A stretch of 64,000 bases of DNA, from positions 62,001-126,000 of the forward strand of contig NZ_MUYG01000007.1 in assembly GCF_002155425.1 (NCBI RefSeq), in the 5' to 3' direction. Made by a program: the position numbers and the translations under genes. This stretch comes from Erythrobacter donghaensis (GTDB lineage Bacteria > Pseudomonadota > Alphaproteobacteria > Sphingomonadales > Sphingomonadaceae). Each line of letters starts with the position of its first letter. Within the stretch, counting starts at the first letter, position 1. Below are positions 25,731 to 33,224 of the stretch, piece by piece. Under the pieces are notes generated by a model that made no database searches, had not been told where the DNA came from, and worked only from the letters and a program-made list of their open reading frames with translations.

Positions 25731-26590
25731 CCGCCGAGCCCGGCCCGCAGCGCCTGTTCGAAGGCCTCGGGCTGATCGAACATGATGAAGTGGTAGCTGT
25801 CCTCGATAATGGTCAGCGTTACCCCGTCCAGCCCTTGGTAGGCGGCGGTGTAGAGCGGCTCCACCCGGCTGCGCGGCGCATAGGAATTGGCTGCGGCGAG
25901 CACGGTGACGGGCGCGGTGATTTCGCCGAGGCGCGGGCGCAGGTCGGTGGTCATCAGGGCTTCGATCGCTCCCGCAAAGGTCGCGCGGTCGCTGGCGAGC
26001 GACCAGTCGGCCACGCTCTCCCGATAGGCCGGATCGCGCACCAGCGACTGCACGCCCATCCGCTGGCTGGCGGCGAAAGCGGCATCGTCTTGCGCGGCGA
26101 TTTGTGCGCGCATCGCTGCGGCCTGCGGCGCGGCAAGCTCGGCGGTGGCGGCGGGATTGAAGATCAGCGGGAAGAACGGCAGCGAATCGACCACCACCAC
26201 CCGCTCGATCCGACCCGGATGATCGGCCGCGAGCTTAAGGCCGAGGAACCCGCCCATCGAGTGCCCGGCATAGGCGGCGCTCTCAACCTTTGCGCAATCG
26301 AGATGGCGGATGATCTCCGCTGCGGTACGCTCGATCAGCGTTGCCGGATCGCCCGTCGGCGCGCGGCCGGCAAAGCCCGCGACGTGGACCAGATGGAGGC
26401 GGTAATCCCGCGCGAGGCTCTCCTTCACCCCGTCCCACACGGCGGGGGACGAGCCGAGGCCGGGCACCAGCACCAGATCGGGGCCGGAGCCGGTCACTTC
26501 GAACGCGGGACAGGGCGCATCTTCGGCAAGCGCGGCACTCGGCAGCAGCGCGGCAACAAGCGCGGCGATCAGCGGGCGGGCAAACATCAT
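25727..26590 (-). CDS. Exported alpha/beta hydrolase
   Basis: A 287-residue protein with a Sec signal (FARPLIAALVAALLPSAALA). The fold is clear: VLVPGLGSSPAVW as the oxyanion turn, AGHSMGGFLGLKLA with the nucleophile Ser, and a C-terminal IIEDSYHFIMFDQP supplying His. It acts in the periplasm or outside; the substrate (an ester or lactone) cannot be told. It is the last gene of a four-gene operon headed by small membrane proteins and an XRE regulator, and its start overlaps the regulator's stop by 4 bases. Confidence 0.85.
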   Translation of the reverse strand: MMFARPLIAALVAALLPSAALAEDAPCPAFEVTGSGPDLVLVPGLGSSPAVWDGVKESLARDYRLHLVHVAGFAGRAPTGDPATLIERTAAEIIRHLDCAKVESAAYAGHSMGGFLGLKLAADHPGRIERVVVVDSLPFFPLIFNPAATAELAAPQAAAMRAQIAAQDDAAFAASQRMGVQSLVRDPAYRESVADWSLASDRATFAGAIEALMTTDLRPRLGEITAPVTVLAAANSYAPRSRVEPLYTAAYQGLDGVTLTIIEDSYHFIMFDQPEAFEQALRAGLGG

Positions 26591-26790
26591 TGGGTGGCTC
26601 CGTCTTTCAGGAAAATCGCCTCGATCGGAAGGTCGAACACCTCGGCGATGGTGAAGGCCAGCGGGAGCGAGGGGTCGTAGCGGCCGGTCTCGATCGCGTT
26701 GACGCTCTGGCGCGAGACGCCGAGGCGGTCGGCGAGATCCTGCTGGCTCCAGCTGCGTTCGGCGCGCAGCACCTTCAGGCGGTTGTTCAT
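26587..26790 (-). CDS. Small XRE-family transcriptional regulator
   Basis: A 67-residue helix-turn-helix protein: MNNRLKVLRAERSWSQQDLADRLGVSRQSVNAIE, the classic XRE HTH, then GRYDPSLPLAFTIAEVFDLPIEAIF, the short tail found in the YozG-like group that is usually paired with a membrane protein. The ATG at 26790 is chosen; upstream in-frame codons to 26859 lie inside the preceding gene. Both ends overlap neighbours by 4 bases. Likely binds the paired TGTCCTTT repeats upstream of the operon (inference). Confidence 0.88.
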   Translation of the reverse strand: MNNRLKVLRAERSWSQQDLADRLGVSRQSVNAIETGRYDPSLPLAFTIAEVFDLPIEAIFLKDGATQ

Positions 26791-27386
26791 TCGCCGCGCA
26801 CCTTCATCCACAGCTGCGCGAGGCCGAGGCCGACTGCCCACACCGGCAGCACCCACCATGCCCAGACGTGGGGGACGACTTCGAATGTCTCCAGAAAGCC
26901 CCAGAAGATGCCGATGGTCAGCACCATGCCAAGGCTCATGATCGCCGCGCGCACCGTGCGGTAGCGCAGGTATTCATCGGTCTCCTCGACGAGATAGCGG
27001 CCCATCGCCCAGATCATGTAAAAGGTGGGAAGCGTCGGGAGCAGGGCCAGGGCGAAGGCCGTCACCCGGTCAACCTCGTAGGCATTCCAGATCGAAATCG
27101 CGATTCCGAGCCCCAGGACGTAGCCAAAGGACGAAAACAGCACCCGCCGGTTGTAGCGCATGATCACGGGATTGACGCAGCCAGTCGCCCTGCCGCGCCG
27201 CTCGGCGGCCTTCACCAACGGAATGAGCAGCGCCATCGGCAAGATCCTCACGATCAGCCCCGCCGGTCCTTCGAGCGCGAAGCTCGAAAGCGCCGCGCCG
27301 CCGAACATGGTGACAACGAACAGCGCGCCCCAGAAAACCGGCCCCCGCCCCAGAACGCCGCCCTTGGTTTCGCTATCGGCGCTCAC
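26787..27386 (-). CDS. Integral membrane protein of XRE-associated operon
   Basis: A 199-residue protein with about five or six hydrophobic segments: WGALFVVTMFGGAALSSFAL, LIVRILPMALLIPLV, VLFSSFGYVLGLGIAISIW, ALALLPTLPTFYMIWAMG, and two near the C-terminus around IMSLGMVLTIGIFWGFL and WWVLPVWAVGLGLAQLW. There are no transporter or enzyme motifs. Membrane proteins adjacent to small XRE regulators are common, and some sequester or modulate the regulator. Overlaps the regulator downstream and the small protein upstream by 4 bases each. Confidence 0.72.
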   Translation of the reverse strand: MSADSETKGGVLGRGPVFWGALFVVTMFGGAALSSFALEGPAGLIVRILPMALLIPLVKAAERRGRATGCVNPVIMRYNRRVLFSSFGYVLGLGIAISIWNAYEVDRVTAFALALLPTLPTFYMIWAMGRYLVEETDEYLRYRTVRAAIMSLGMVLTIGIFWGFLETFEVVPHVWAWWVLPVWAVGLGLAQLWMKVRGE

Positions 27387-27559
27387 TGCCAGCAGCTCCG
27401 CCCGCAGCCCTTTTCGGAATTGAGCGAGGCCCAGGCTGCGCCGGTCAGGCCCGCGATCACGGCGAAGCTGGCGCCGTCGCTCATCCCAAGTGCCCGCATG
27501 ACAAACGCCGCTGCGATAATTGCGACGGCCCAGATCAGGGCCTTACCGGTGGTGGTCAT
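27383..27559 (-). CDS. Small membrane protein at the head of the XRE operon
   Basis: 58 residues from MTTTGKALIWAVAI. One or two hydrophobic segments (LIWAVAIIAAAFVMRALG and SFAVIAGLTGAAWASL) are followed by EKGCGRSCWQ, a Cys-rich end. ATG 27559 is preferred over 27577 because of AAGG-like AAAGGAAGC upstream of it. It overlaps the next gene by 4 bases. Repeated sites at 27570-27647 lie directly upstream. Confidence 0.65.
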   Translation of the reverse strand: MTTTGKALIWAVAIIAAAFVMRALGMSDGASFAVIAGLTGAAWASLNSEKGCGRSCWQ

Positions 27560-27569
27560 CGTAAAGCTT

Positions 27570-27647
27570 CCTTTCAATTATGGAAAGGACACTTGTCATA
27601 GGTCGGCCTGAATGTCAAGCGACCTTTCCATAAAGGACAGGTCGCTT
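27570..27647 (-). promoter_or_regulatory. Two related operator-like repeats upstream of the XRE operon
   Basis: On the minus strand, site 1 (27617-27647) is AAGCGACC...GGTCGCTT enclosing CCTTT-atgg-AAAGG, and site 2 (27570-27588) is CCTTTC-N7-GAAAGG read on either strand. Both include TGTCCTTT. Between them is TTGACA, a perfect -35 hexamer, without a convincing -10 at the right distance. Likely binding sites of the operon's own XRE regulator. Confidence 0.5.
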
Positions 27648-27708
27648 TCCTTTTCGCTGGCGTCACACCGCTAATGACATGGCAAGGCCTTGCGGGTATG
27701 CAATCTCC

Positions 27709-27780
27709 ATGGCCAACCTGCTCGCCACCACCCGCACCACCACCACCCGGACTACCCGGGGGCGGGGGCGCGCGCGTTGA
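27709..27780 (+). CDS. Threonine-rich leader peptide upstream of thrS
   Basis: A 23-codon ORF reading MANLLATTRTTTTRTTRG and ending RGRAR: 8 of 23 residues are Thr, clustered within codons 7-16. An in-frame ATG at 27679 would give 33 residues with the same Thr run. RBS is weak for either start. It ends 127 bases before thrS and is followed by a series of overlapping hairpins. Thr codons before threonyl-tRNA synthetase are what ribosome-mediated attenuation would need: uncharged tRNA-Thr stalls the ribosome and changes the downstream folding. Confidence 0.7.
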   Translation: MANLLATTRTTTTRTTRGRGRAR

Positions 27781-27861
27781 GCGAGGCAGCCCGCCGCCCG
27801 GATCGGGGCGGCGCGGTGTCCTTCCCGAACCGGCAACTCGCCCAACACCGCTCTTCCGGTG
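27761..27861 (+). promoter_or_regulatory. Putative attenuator of thrS with alternative pairings
   Basis: Mutually exclusive pairings are visible. GGCGGG (27761-27766) can pair with CCCGCC (27790-27795). Hairpin A is 27792-27799 with 27806-27813, 8 bp. GCGGTGT (27813-27819) pairs with ACACCGC (27845-27851), 7 bp. Hairpin C is CACCG (27846-27850) with CGGTG (27857-27861), 5 bp, followed by CGATGCCCTTTGT. The T-run after C is poor, so termination may be weak or Rho-assisted, or control may be at translation. Confidence 0.5.
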
Positions 27862-27907
27862 CGATGCCCTTTGTCCTAAGGCGCGCCAAACGAGACGGAT
27901 TTGAACG

Positions 27908-29911
27908 ATGACCGAACTGCTCAAGATCAGCCTGCCCGATGGCTCGGTGCGCGAAGTGCCCGCCGGTTCGACCCCGGCGGACATCGCCGCCGCGATCGGC
28001 CCCGGCCTCGCCAAGGCGGCGCTCGCGGCGCGGGTGAACGGCGAACTGCGCGACCTCAGCCGCCCGTTCGAGGGCGACGCCGAACTCGCGCTGGTCACCA
28101 GCCGCGACGAGGCCGATGCGCTCGAACTTGCGCGGCACGATTACGCCCACGTCCTCGCCGAGGCGGTGCAGGCGCTCTACCCCGGCACGCAGATCACCTT
28201 CGGCCCGGCGACTGACGACGGCTTCTATTACGACGTGAAGGCCCCCGACACGCGCGAGCCGTTCAGCATGGACGATCTCCCCGCGATCGAGGAGGAGATG
28301 CGCCGCATCATCCGCGCCGACAAACCGCTGCGCCGCGAAGTGTGGAGCCGCGAGCAGCTCATCGCCAAGTGGGCGGGTGAGGGCGAGACCTTCAAGGCCG
28401 AATGGGCCAAGGAACTGCCCGAGGGCGAGGAGCTGACGGTCTACTGGAGCGGCAACGACTGGCTCGACATGTGCCGCGGCCCGCACCTCCCCTCCACCGG
28501 CAAGCTTGATCCCGATGCCTTCAAGCTGATGCGCGTCGCCGGGGCCTACTGGCGCGGCGACCAGAACAATGCGCAGCTCACCCGCATCTACGGCACCGGC
28601 TGGCTCAACAAGAAGCAGCTCAACGCCCACCTCACGCGCCTTGAGGAAGCCGCCAAGCGCGACCACCGCAAGCTGGGGCGCGAGATGGACCTGTTCCATC
28701 TGCAGGAAGAGGCACACGGGAGCGTCTTCTGGCACCCCAAGGGCTACCGCATCTGGCGCGAGCTGGAGTCCTACATGCGCCGCAAGATGGACGGCGCGGG
28801 CTACCGCGAGATCAAGACCCCGCAACTGATGGACGTGCGCCAGTGGACCCAGTCGGGCCACTGGGGGAAGTACGCGCAGAACATGTTCGCCGTCCCCGAC
28901 ATCGTCCCCGATGTGGACGAGGAATCAGGCGTCGCCTCGCCCAAGGTGGCGGATGACGCGGCATGGATGGCGATCAAGCCGATGAACTGCCCGGCGCACG
29001 TGATGGTCTTCAAGCAGGGCATCACCTCCTACCGTGATCTGCCGATTCGGCTGGGCGAGATGGGCTGCTGCCACCGCAACGAGCCGCACGGCGCGCTCCA
29101 CGGGCTGATGCGCGTGCGCCAGTTCACGCAGGACGATGCGCATATCTTCTGCACCGAGAGCCAAGTGGTGCGCGAGGTGCAGGCCTTCCTCGCGCTCGCC
29201 GATTCGGTCTATCGCGACTTCGGCTTCACCTATGACATCAAGCTCGCCCTGCGCCCCGAGAAGCGCTTCGGCAGCGAGGCGGACTGGGACAAGGCCGAGC
29301 AGGAATTGCGCGATGCTCTGACCGCCAACGGGCTGGAGTGGGAGGAACTCCCCGGCGAAGGCGCGTTCTATGCGCCCAAGCTCGAATGGCACCTCACCGA
29401 CGCGATCGGGCGCACCTGGCAGGTCGGCACGATCCAGTCGGACCGGGTGCTGCCCGAGCGTCTGGATGCGAACTACATCGGCGAAGATGGCGAGAAGCAC
29501 CGCCCGGTGATGCTCCACCGCGCGATTTTCGGCTCGTATGAGCGCTTCATCGGCATCCTGATCGAACACTTCGCCGGGCGTCTCCCCGCATGGCTCGCCC
29601 CGGTGCAGGCGGTGGTGGCGACCATCGTCTCGGACGCGGACGGTTACGCCCACGAGGTCGAAGCGCAGCTGCGCGCCGCTGGCATCCGAGTCGAAACCGA
29701 CACCCGCAACGAGAAGATCAACTACAAGGTGCGCGAACACAGCCTCGCCAAGGTCCCGCACCTGCTGGTGGTCGGCAAGCGCGAGGCCGAGGAAGGCACC
29801 GTCGCAGTCCGCACGCTGGGCGCCGAGCACCAGAAAGTGATGCCGCTCGCCGATGCCATCGCGATGCTGCGCAGCGAGGGCACCCCGCCCGACCTACGTC
29901 CGGAGGCCTGA
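27908..29911 (+). CDS. thrS: Threonyl-tRNA synthetase
   Basis: A 667-residue class II synthetase that charges tRNA-Thr. Domains in order: TGS at 1-62 ([19 protein letters not shown]), editing domain with [12 protein letters not shown] and the [12 protein letters not shown]ys/His site at about 190-200, the catalytic core with [13 protein letters not shown] supplying a zinc Cys near 359, motif 2 [20 protein letters not shown], motif 3 near [15 protein letters not shown], and an anticodon-binding domain from about 560 ending [11 protein letters not shown]. Length is slightly above the E. coli enzyme. Upstream is the Thr-rich leader. The DUF305 gene starts 3 bases after the stop. Confidence 0.97.
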   Translation: MTELLKISLPDGSVREVPAGSTPADIAAAIGPGLAKAALAARVNGELRDLSRPFEGDAELALVTSRDEADALELARHDYAHVLAEAVQALYPGTQITFGPATDDGFYYDVKAPDTREPFSMDDLPAIEEEMRRIIRADKPLRREVWSREQLIAKWAGEGETFKAEWAKELPEGEELTVYWSGNDWLDMCRGPHLPSTGKLDPDAFKLMRVAGAYWRGDQNNAQLTRIYGTGWLNKKQLNAHLTRLEEAAKRDHRKLGREMDLFHLQEEAHGSVFWHPKGYRIWRELESYMRRKMDGAGYREIKTPQLMDVRQWTQSGHWGKYAQNMFAVPDIVPDVDEESGVASPKVADDAAWMAIKPMNCPAHVMVFKQGITSYRDLPIRLGEMGCCHRNEPHGALHGLMRVRQFTQDDAHIFCTESQVVREVQAFLALADSVYRDFGFTYDIKLALRPEKRFGSEADWDKAEQELRDALTANGLEWEELPGEGAFYAPKLEWHLTDAIGRTWQVGTIQSDRVLPERLDANYIGEDGEKHRPVMLHRAIFGSYERFIGILIEHFAGRLPAWLAPVQAVVATIVSDADGYAHEVEAQLRAAGIRVETDTRNEKINYKVREHSLAKVPHLLVVGKREAEEGTVAVRTLGAEHQKVMPLADAIAMLRSEGTPPDLRPEA

Positions 29912-29914
29912 CCC

Positions 29915-30331
29915 ATGATCTCATTCCGTACACTGACCCTCGCCTCTGCCGCAGCCCTGCTGCTCGCCGCCTGTTCGGGGGCAAACGATGCGCCTTCGGG
30001 CGATGCCGCGACGACCGATCATGCGGCCATGGGGCACTCCGAGGGCGCGATGGCCGGCAGCGCCACCACAGAGCTGACCGAGGCGCAGGCTGCCTACAAG
30101 GCCGTGAACGACGAGATGCACGCCAGCATGGCCAATATTCCGGCCGATCCCGATATCGCCTTTATGCAGGGAATGCTCGCGCACCATCGCGGCGCGGTTG
30201 CCATGTCGGAAGTGGCGTTGAAATACGCCAAGGACGAGCAGGCGCGGGATCTGGCAGCGCGCGTGATCGCCGCGCAGACCGAGGAAATCGCCGAAATGGA
30301 AGCCTGGCTGGCTGCGCGCGGCGCACCGTAA
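29915..30331 (+). CDS. DUF305-family lipoprotein
   Basis: A 138-residue exported protein. The signal ends in a lipobox (AAALLLAAC, Cys near 20), followed by a Gly/His/Met-rich linker (TTDHAAMGHSEGAMAG). The DUF305 core has DPDIAFMQGMLAHHRGAVAMSEVAL, the conserved MxxHH motif proposed to bind metal, often copper. The fold is ferritin-like. It starts three bases after thrS with GGAGG inside the thrS end, and the TauE gene follows by 4 bases, so it may be expressed with both. A copper or metal role is inferred from the family and the His/Met content. Confidence 0.85.
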   Translation: MISFRTLTLASAAALLLAACSGANDAPSGDAATTDHAAMGHSEGAMAGSATTELTEAQAAYKAVNDEMHASMANIPADPDIAFMQGMLAHHRGAVAMSEVALKYAKDEQARDLAARVIAAQTEEIAEMEAWLAARGAP

Positions 30332-30335
30332 GCGC

Positions 30336-31079
30336 GTGGAACTCTTCGCAGGCTTCACCGCGCTTCAGATCGGCGTCGCGCTGGCAGCGGCGCTGGGATC
30401 GGCCTTCGTGCGCGGGCTCACCGGGTTCGGCATGGCGATCCTGCTGGTGCCGGTGCTGGCGCTCGCGCTGCCCCCGGTCGAGGCAGTGCTGCTCACCAAT
30501 GCGCTGGCGCTGATGATCGGCGCGACCGAAATCCGCAGCCTCGTGCGCGACGCGGAAAGGAGCGCCTGGGTGATCGGCGCGCTGGTGGTGGTGACGACGC
30601 CGATCGGGCTCTACGCGCTCTCGCTCACCGGCAAGGACGTCGCGCGGCTGGTGATCGCGCTGATCGCGCTCTCGGCCTTCGTGGCGATCCTGCTGCCCAA
30701 GCGCGGCGAGGGCGCGCCGGGGCGGCTGGCGACCGGCGGCGTGGGCGTGCTGAGCGGGCTGATGACGGGCTATGCCGGGATGCCGGGGCCGCCGGTGGTG
30801 CCGTTCTATGCCGGGCGGACGCTGCCGCGCAGCATTATCAAGGCCTCGATGCAGCTGATCTTCACCATCGCCGCCAGCGCGGGGCTTGCGAGCGCGCTGT
30901 GGCTGGGGATTCTGCGCTGGCAGTTGCTGGTCTTCGCGCTGGTGATGCTGCCGATGATCATCGCGGGCAACCGGCTGGGCGCGCGGGTCTCGGGCCGGGT
31001 GAGCGATCCGGCGTGGCGCACCACGGTCGGGCTGGTTCTCGGCGGCGCGGCACTCGCGGCCTTCGTGCGGCTGGTTTAG
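30336..31079 (+). CDS. TauE/SafE-family membrane exporter
   Basis: A 247-residue protein starting with GTG at 30336. Seven or eight hydrophobic helices form the usual inverted duplication: ALGSAFVRGLTGFGMAILLVP in the first half and GVGVLSGLMTGYAGMPGPPVVPF in the second, both with the glycine-rich family loops. Family members move sulfite, sulfoacetate or other organosulfonates out of the cell; the substrate is not evident. It lies 4 bases after the DUF305 gene. Confidence 0.88.
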   Translation: MELFAGFTALQIGVALAAALGSAFVRGLTGFGMAILLVPVLALALPPVEAVLLTNALALMIGATEIRSLVRDAERSAWVIGALVVVTTPIGLYALSLTGKDVARLVIALIALSAFVAILLPKRGEGAPGRLATGGVGVLSGLMTGYAGMPGPPVVPFYAGRTLPRSIIKASMQLIFTIAASAGLASALWLGILRWQLLVFALVMLPMIIAGNRLGARVSGRVSDPAWRTTVGLVLGGAALAAFVRLV

Positions 31080-31091
31080 GATAGCCCCCGT

Positions 31092-31868
31092 TCAGGACAA
31101 CCAACGCGCGGCGAGCACCCTGCCCCCGTCCGGCTGGCGCAGCACCACGGCGTAGCGATCCGCCTTGGCGACCTTGAGATCCGCCGCTTTCACCGTCACC
31201 TGCGCCGCGCCGCCGCGCCAGTCGGCGAGTTTGCGTGTCGAGCGCAGCACGTTGGTGTAGCCAAGCTTGCGCCCGCCATTCTCGCCCCGGCCGATATCGA
31301 CCTCGACTGTGCGGGTGACGGCGAGCAGCACCAGTTCGGCGGGGGCGGCGGTCTTGCCGGTGAGCGCGACGGCAAAGCCGCCCTCGGCCTGCCGCGCGGC
31401 GCGGATCGTCGCCGTGCCCTTGCCGCCATGGTCGCGCACGCCTGCCGAAATGTCGCCGCTACGCGATCCGACCGCGCCGAAGCGGCCATCCACCACGGTC
31501 TGCGGCGTATAGACCCCGTTGCGCCCGGCCAGCCCGCGGCGGGCGTAATCCTGCTGGAGAGTCGTATTCTCCTCGCGCCCGAGCGTGTCGGTCCAGCCCA
31601 GCCGGTCCCAATAGGTGACCGGCCGCGAGACCACGACAAGGCGCGGATCGCGCGCCAGCTTTGCCGCCAGCGCATCGGCGGGCGGACAGGAGGAGCAGCC
31701 CTGACTGGTGAAGAGCTCGACCAGCACCGGTTCGCCCGCCGCAGACTTGGCGGGCGCGGCAGGCGGCGCAGCGGCGCGCGTTGCGGCGGGTGTGTCGAAG
31801 GCGAGCGCGGCAGCGCCAACGGCGGCGGCAAGGCCGGTCAGGGCGAAGAAGCTGTGCTTCGGGTTCAT
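31092..31868 (-). CDS. DUF1223-family exported thioredoxin-like protein
   Basis: A 258-residue protein with a signal peptide (FFALTGLAAAVGAAALAFD) and a Pro/Ala linker. The core starts PVLVELFTSQGCSSCPPADALAAKL, the DUF1223 hallmark with a CSSC redox-like motif at about residue 57-60. TPQTVVDGRFGAVGSR is another conserved block. Widespread in alphaproteobacteria with no proven function. Monocistronic, convergent with the TauE gene. Confidence 0.88.
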   Translation of the reverse strand: MNPKHSFFALTGLAAAVGAAALAFDTPAATRAAAPPAAPAKSAAGEPVLVELFTSQGCSSCPPADALAAKLARDPRLVVVSRPVTYWDRLGWTDTLGREENTTLQQDYARRGLAGRNGVYTPQTVVDGRFGAVGSRSGDISAGVRDHGGKGTATIRAARQAEGGFAVALTGKTAAPAELVLLAVTRTVEVDIGRGENGGRKLGYTNVLRSTRKLADWRGGAAQVTVKAADLKVAKADRYAVVLRQPDGGRVLAARWLS

Positions 31869-31937
31869 GGGGCGCGTCCTCGATGGGTGGTCGAGGACAT
31901 GTTCGCGCGAGGAGGCCCCGCGGTTACGCGCAAAACG

Positions 31938-32072
31938 TCAGAACGGCAGCGCCTGCCCGGCGAGGATCAGCGCCGCCGCGCAGCCCATCACGATCGCGCG
32001 CCGCGCCAGCTCAAGCGAATCGATGCGAATCGCAGCGGCGAGCGGCAGGGCGAGGGCTTGGGCGCGGGTCAT
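31938..32072 (-). CDS. Possible small membrane protein
   Basis: A 44-codon ORF beginning MTRAQALALPLAAAIRID, with a hydrophobic C-terminal half (IVMGCAAALILAG). It lies in a 239-base gap between DUF1223 and agmatine deiminase. No homolog is recognised and the RBS is weak. In GC-rich sequence such an ORF can arise by chance, so this is tentative. Confidence 0.3.
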   Translation of the reverse strand: MTRAQALALPLAAAIRIDSLELARRAIVMGCAAALILAGQALPF

Positions 32073-32107
32073 GGCGACGGTTGTCGCCCTAAAACCCTAA
32101 CGAAAGG

Positions 32108-33097
32108 TTAAACCCTCGCAGGCAGGCTCGGCATCTGCTGGCTGGCGCAGTGGAACCCGCCCCCGCCCGCCAGCACCGCCTCACCCGGAAGGCCGACGCA
32201 ATCGCGATCGGGGAACAGCGCGGCGATCGCGGCGACACCCTCGGCATCGTAAGGCGAGCCGAAGGTCGGCACCACCACGAGGTGCGATGTGATCGCGAAG
32301 TTCACATAGCTCGCCGGCTCGATCCGGCCATCACGCATCAGCAGCCCCGGCGAGGGGATGCGCACCACCTCGACCCCGGCATCGGCGGCGCGGGCGGCGG
32401 CATCCGCATAGATCGCGGCATTGGGATCGTCCTTGCCGGTCGCCTCGGGCACCACCAGCCGGTTGGGCCCGACAAAGCGTGCGAGGTTGTCGACATGGCC
32501 GTCGGTGTGATCGTTGATCAGGCCCTCGCCGAGCCACAGCACCCGGGTAAAGCCCAGCTGCGCAGCCAGCTCCGCCGCGATTGCCCCACGGCTCATGTGC
32601 GGGTTGCGATTGGGGTTGAGCAGGCATTGCTCGGTCGTCGCCATCAGCCCGGTGCCGTCGCCATCCACCGCCCCACCTTCGAGGATCATCGGCGAATGCG
32701 TCACCGCCAGCCCCGCATCGCGGGCGATCGCCTCGCCGATCTCCTGATCGCCCGGCATCAGATATTTCTCGCCCCAGCCGTTGAAGCGAAAGCGGCGGGC
32801 GATGCGCGTGGGCCCGTCCACCACCACCAGCGGCCCGGTATCGCGCAGCCAGACATCGCCATAGACGCGCCGTTCGAGCGTCACCTTGCTGCTCACCAGC
32901 AGGCGCGCGCGGGCCTCGTTGGCTTCGTCGCGCACGAGCAGGCGCACCTGCTGCCCGCTCTCCGCCACGGCAGAGGCGAAGGCGGCCATCTGCTCCTGTG
33001 CAGGTTCGAGCCAGCCGGGCCATTCCTCGGCGAGGTGCGGAAAGCCGATCCACAGCCAGTCCTGCGGGGCCCATTCAGGGGGCATGATCATGGTCAT
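32108..33097 (-). CDS. aguA: Agmatine deiminase
   Basis: A 329-residue pentein-fold enzyme that converts agmatine to N-carbamoylputrescine and ammonia. The start MTMIMPPEWAPQDW aligns with the family MPPEW opening. Active-site blocks are DVWLRDTGP, EGGAVDGDGTGLMATTEQC, NDHTDGHVDNLARFV with the catalytic His, and the C-terminal GGGGFHCASQQMP with the nucleophilic Cys. The 504-codon ORF runs further upstream, but this part lies over the glnE promoter and has no family similarity. No N-carbamoylputrescine amidohydrolase (aguB) is adjacent, which is unusual. Divergent from glnE. Confidence 0.9.
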   Translation of the reverse strand: MTMIMPPEWAPQDWLWIGFPHLAEEWPGWLEPAQEQMAAFASAVAESGQQVRLLVRDEANEARARLLVSSKVTLERRVYGDVWLRDTGPLVVVDGPTRIARRFRFNGWGEKYLMPGDQEIGEAIARDAGLAVTHSPMILEGGAVDGDGTGLMATTEQCLLNPNRNPHMSRGAIAAELAAQLGFTRVLWLGEGLINDHTDGHVDNLARFVGPNRLVVPEATGKDDPNAAIYADAAARAADAGVEVVRIPSPGLLMRDGRIEPASYVNFAITSHLVVVPTFGSPYDAEGVAAIAALFPDRDCVGLPGEAVLAGGGGFHCASQQMPSLPARV

Positions 33098-33224
33098 GCG
33101 CGCGCCCATCGCAGAGGCTCGCTGCGGGTGCAAGCACGCCCTCATGCAGCGCAGCGATAGGGCATCAAGTACGCCTGAACAGCTCTCTTGCAGCATCGGC
33201 CCCGCGCGGCCAGAGAGGCAGGCG

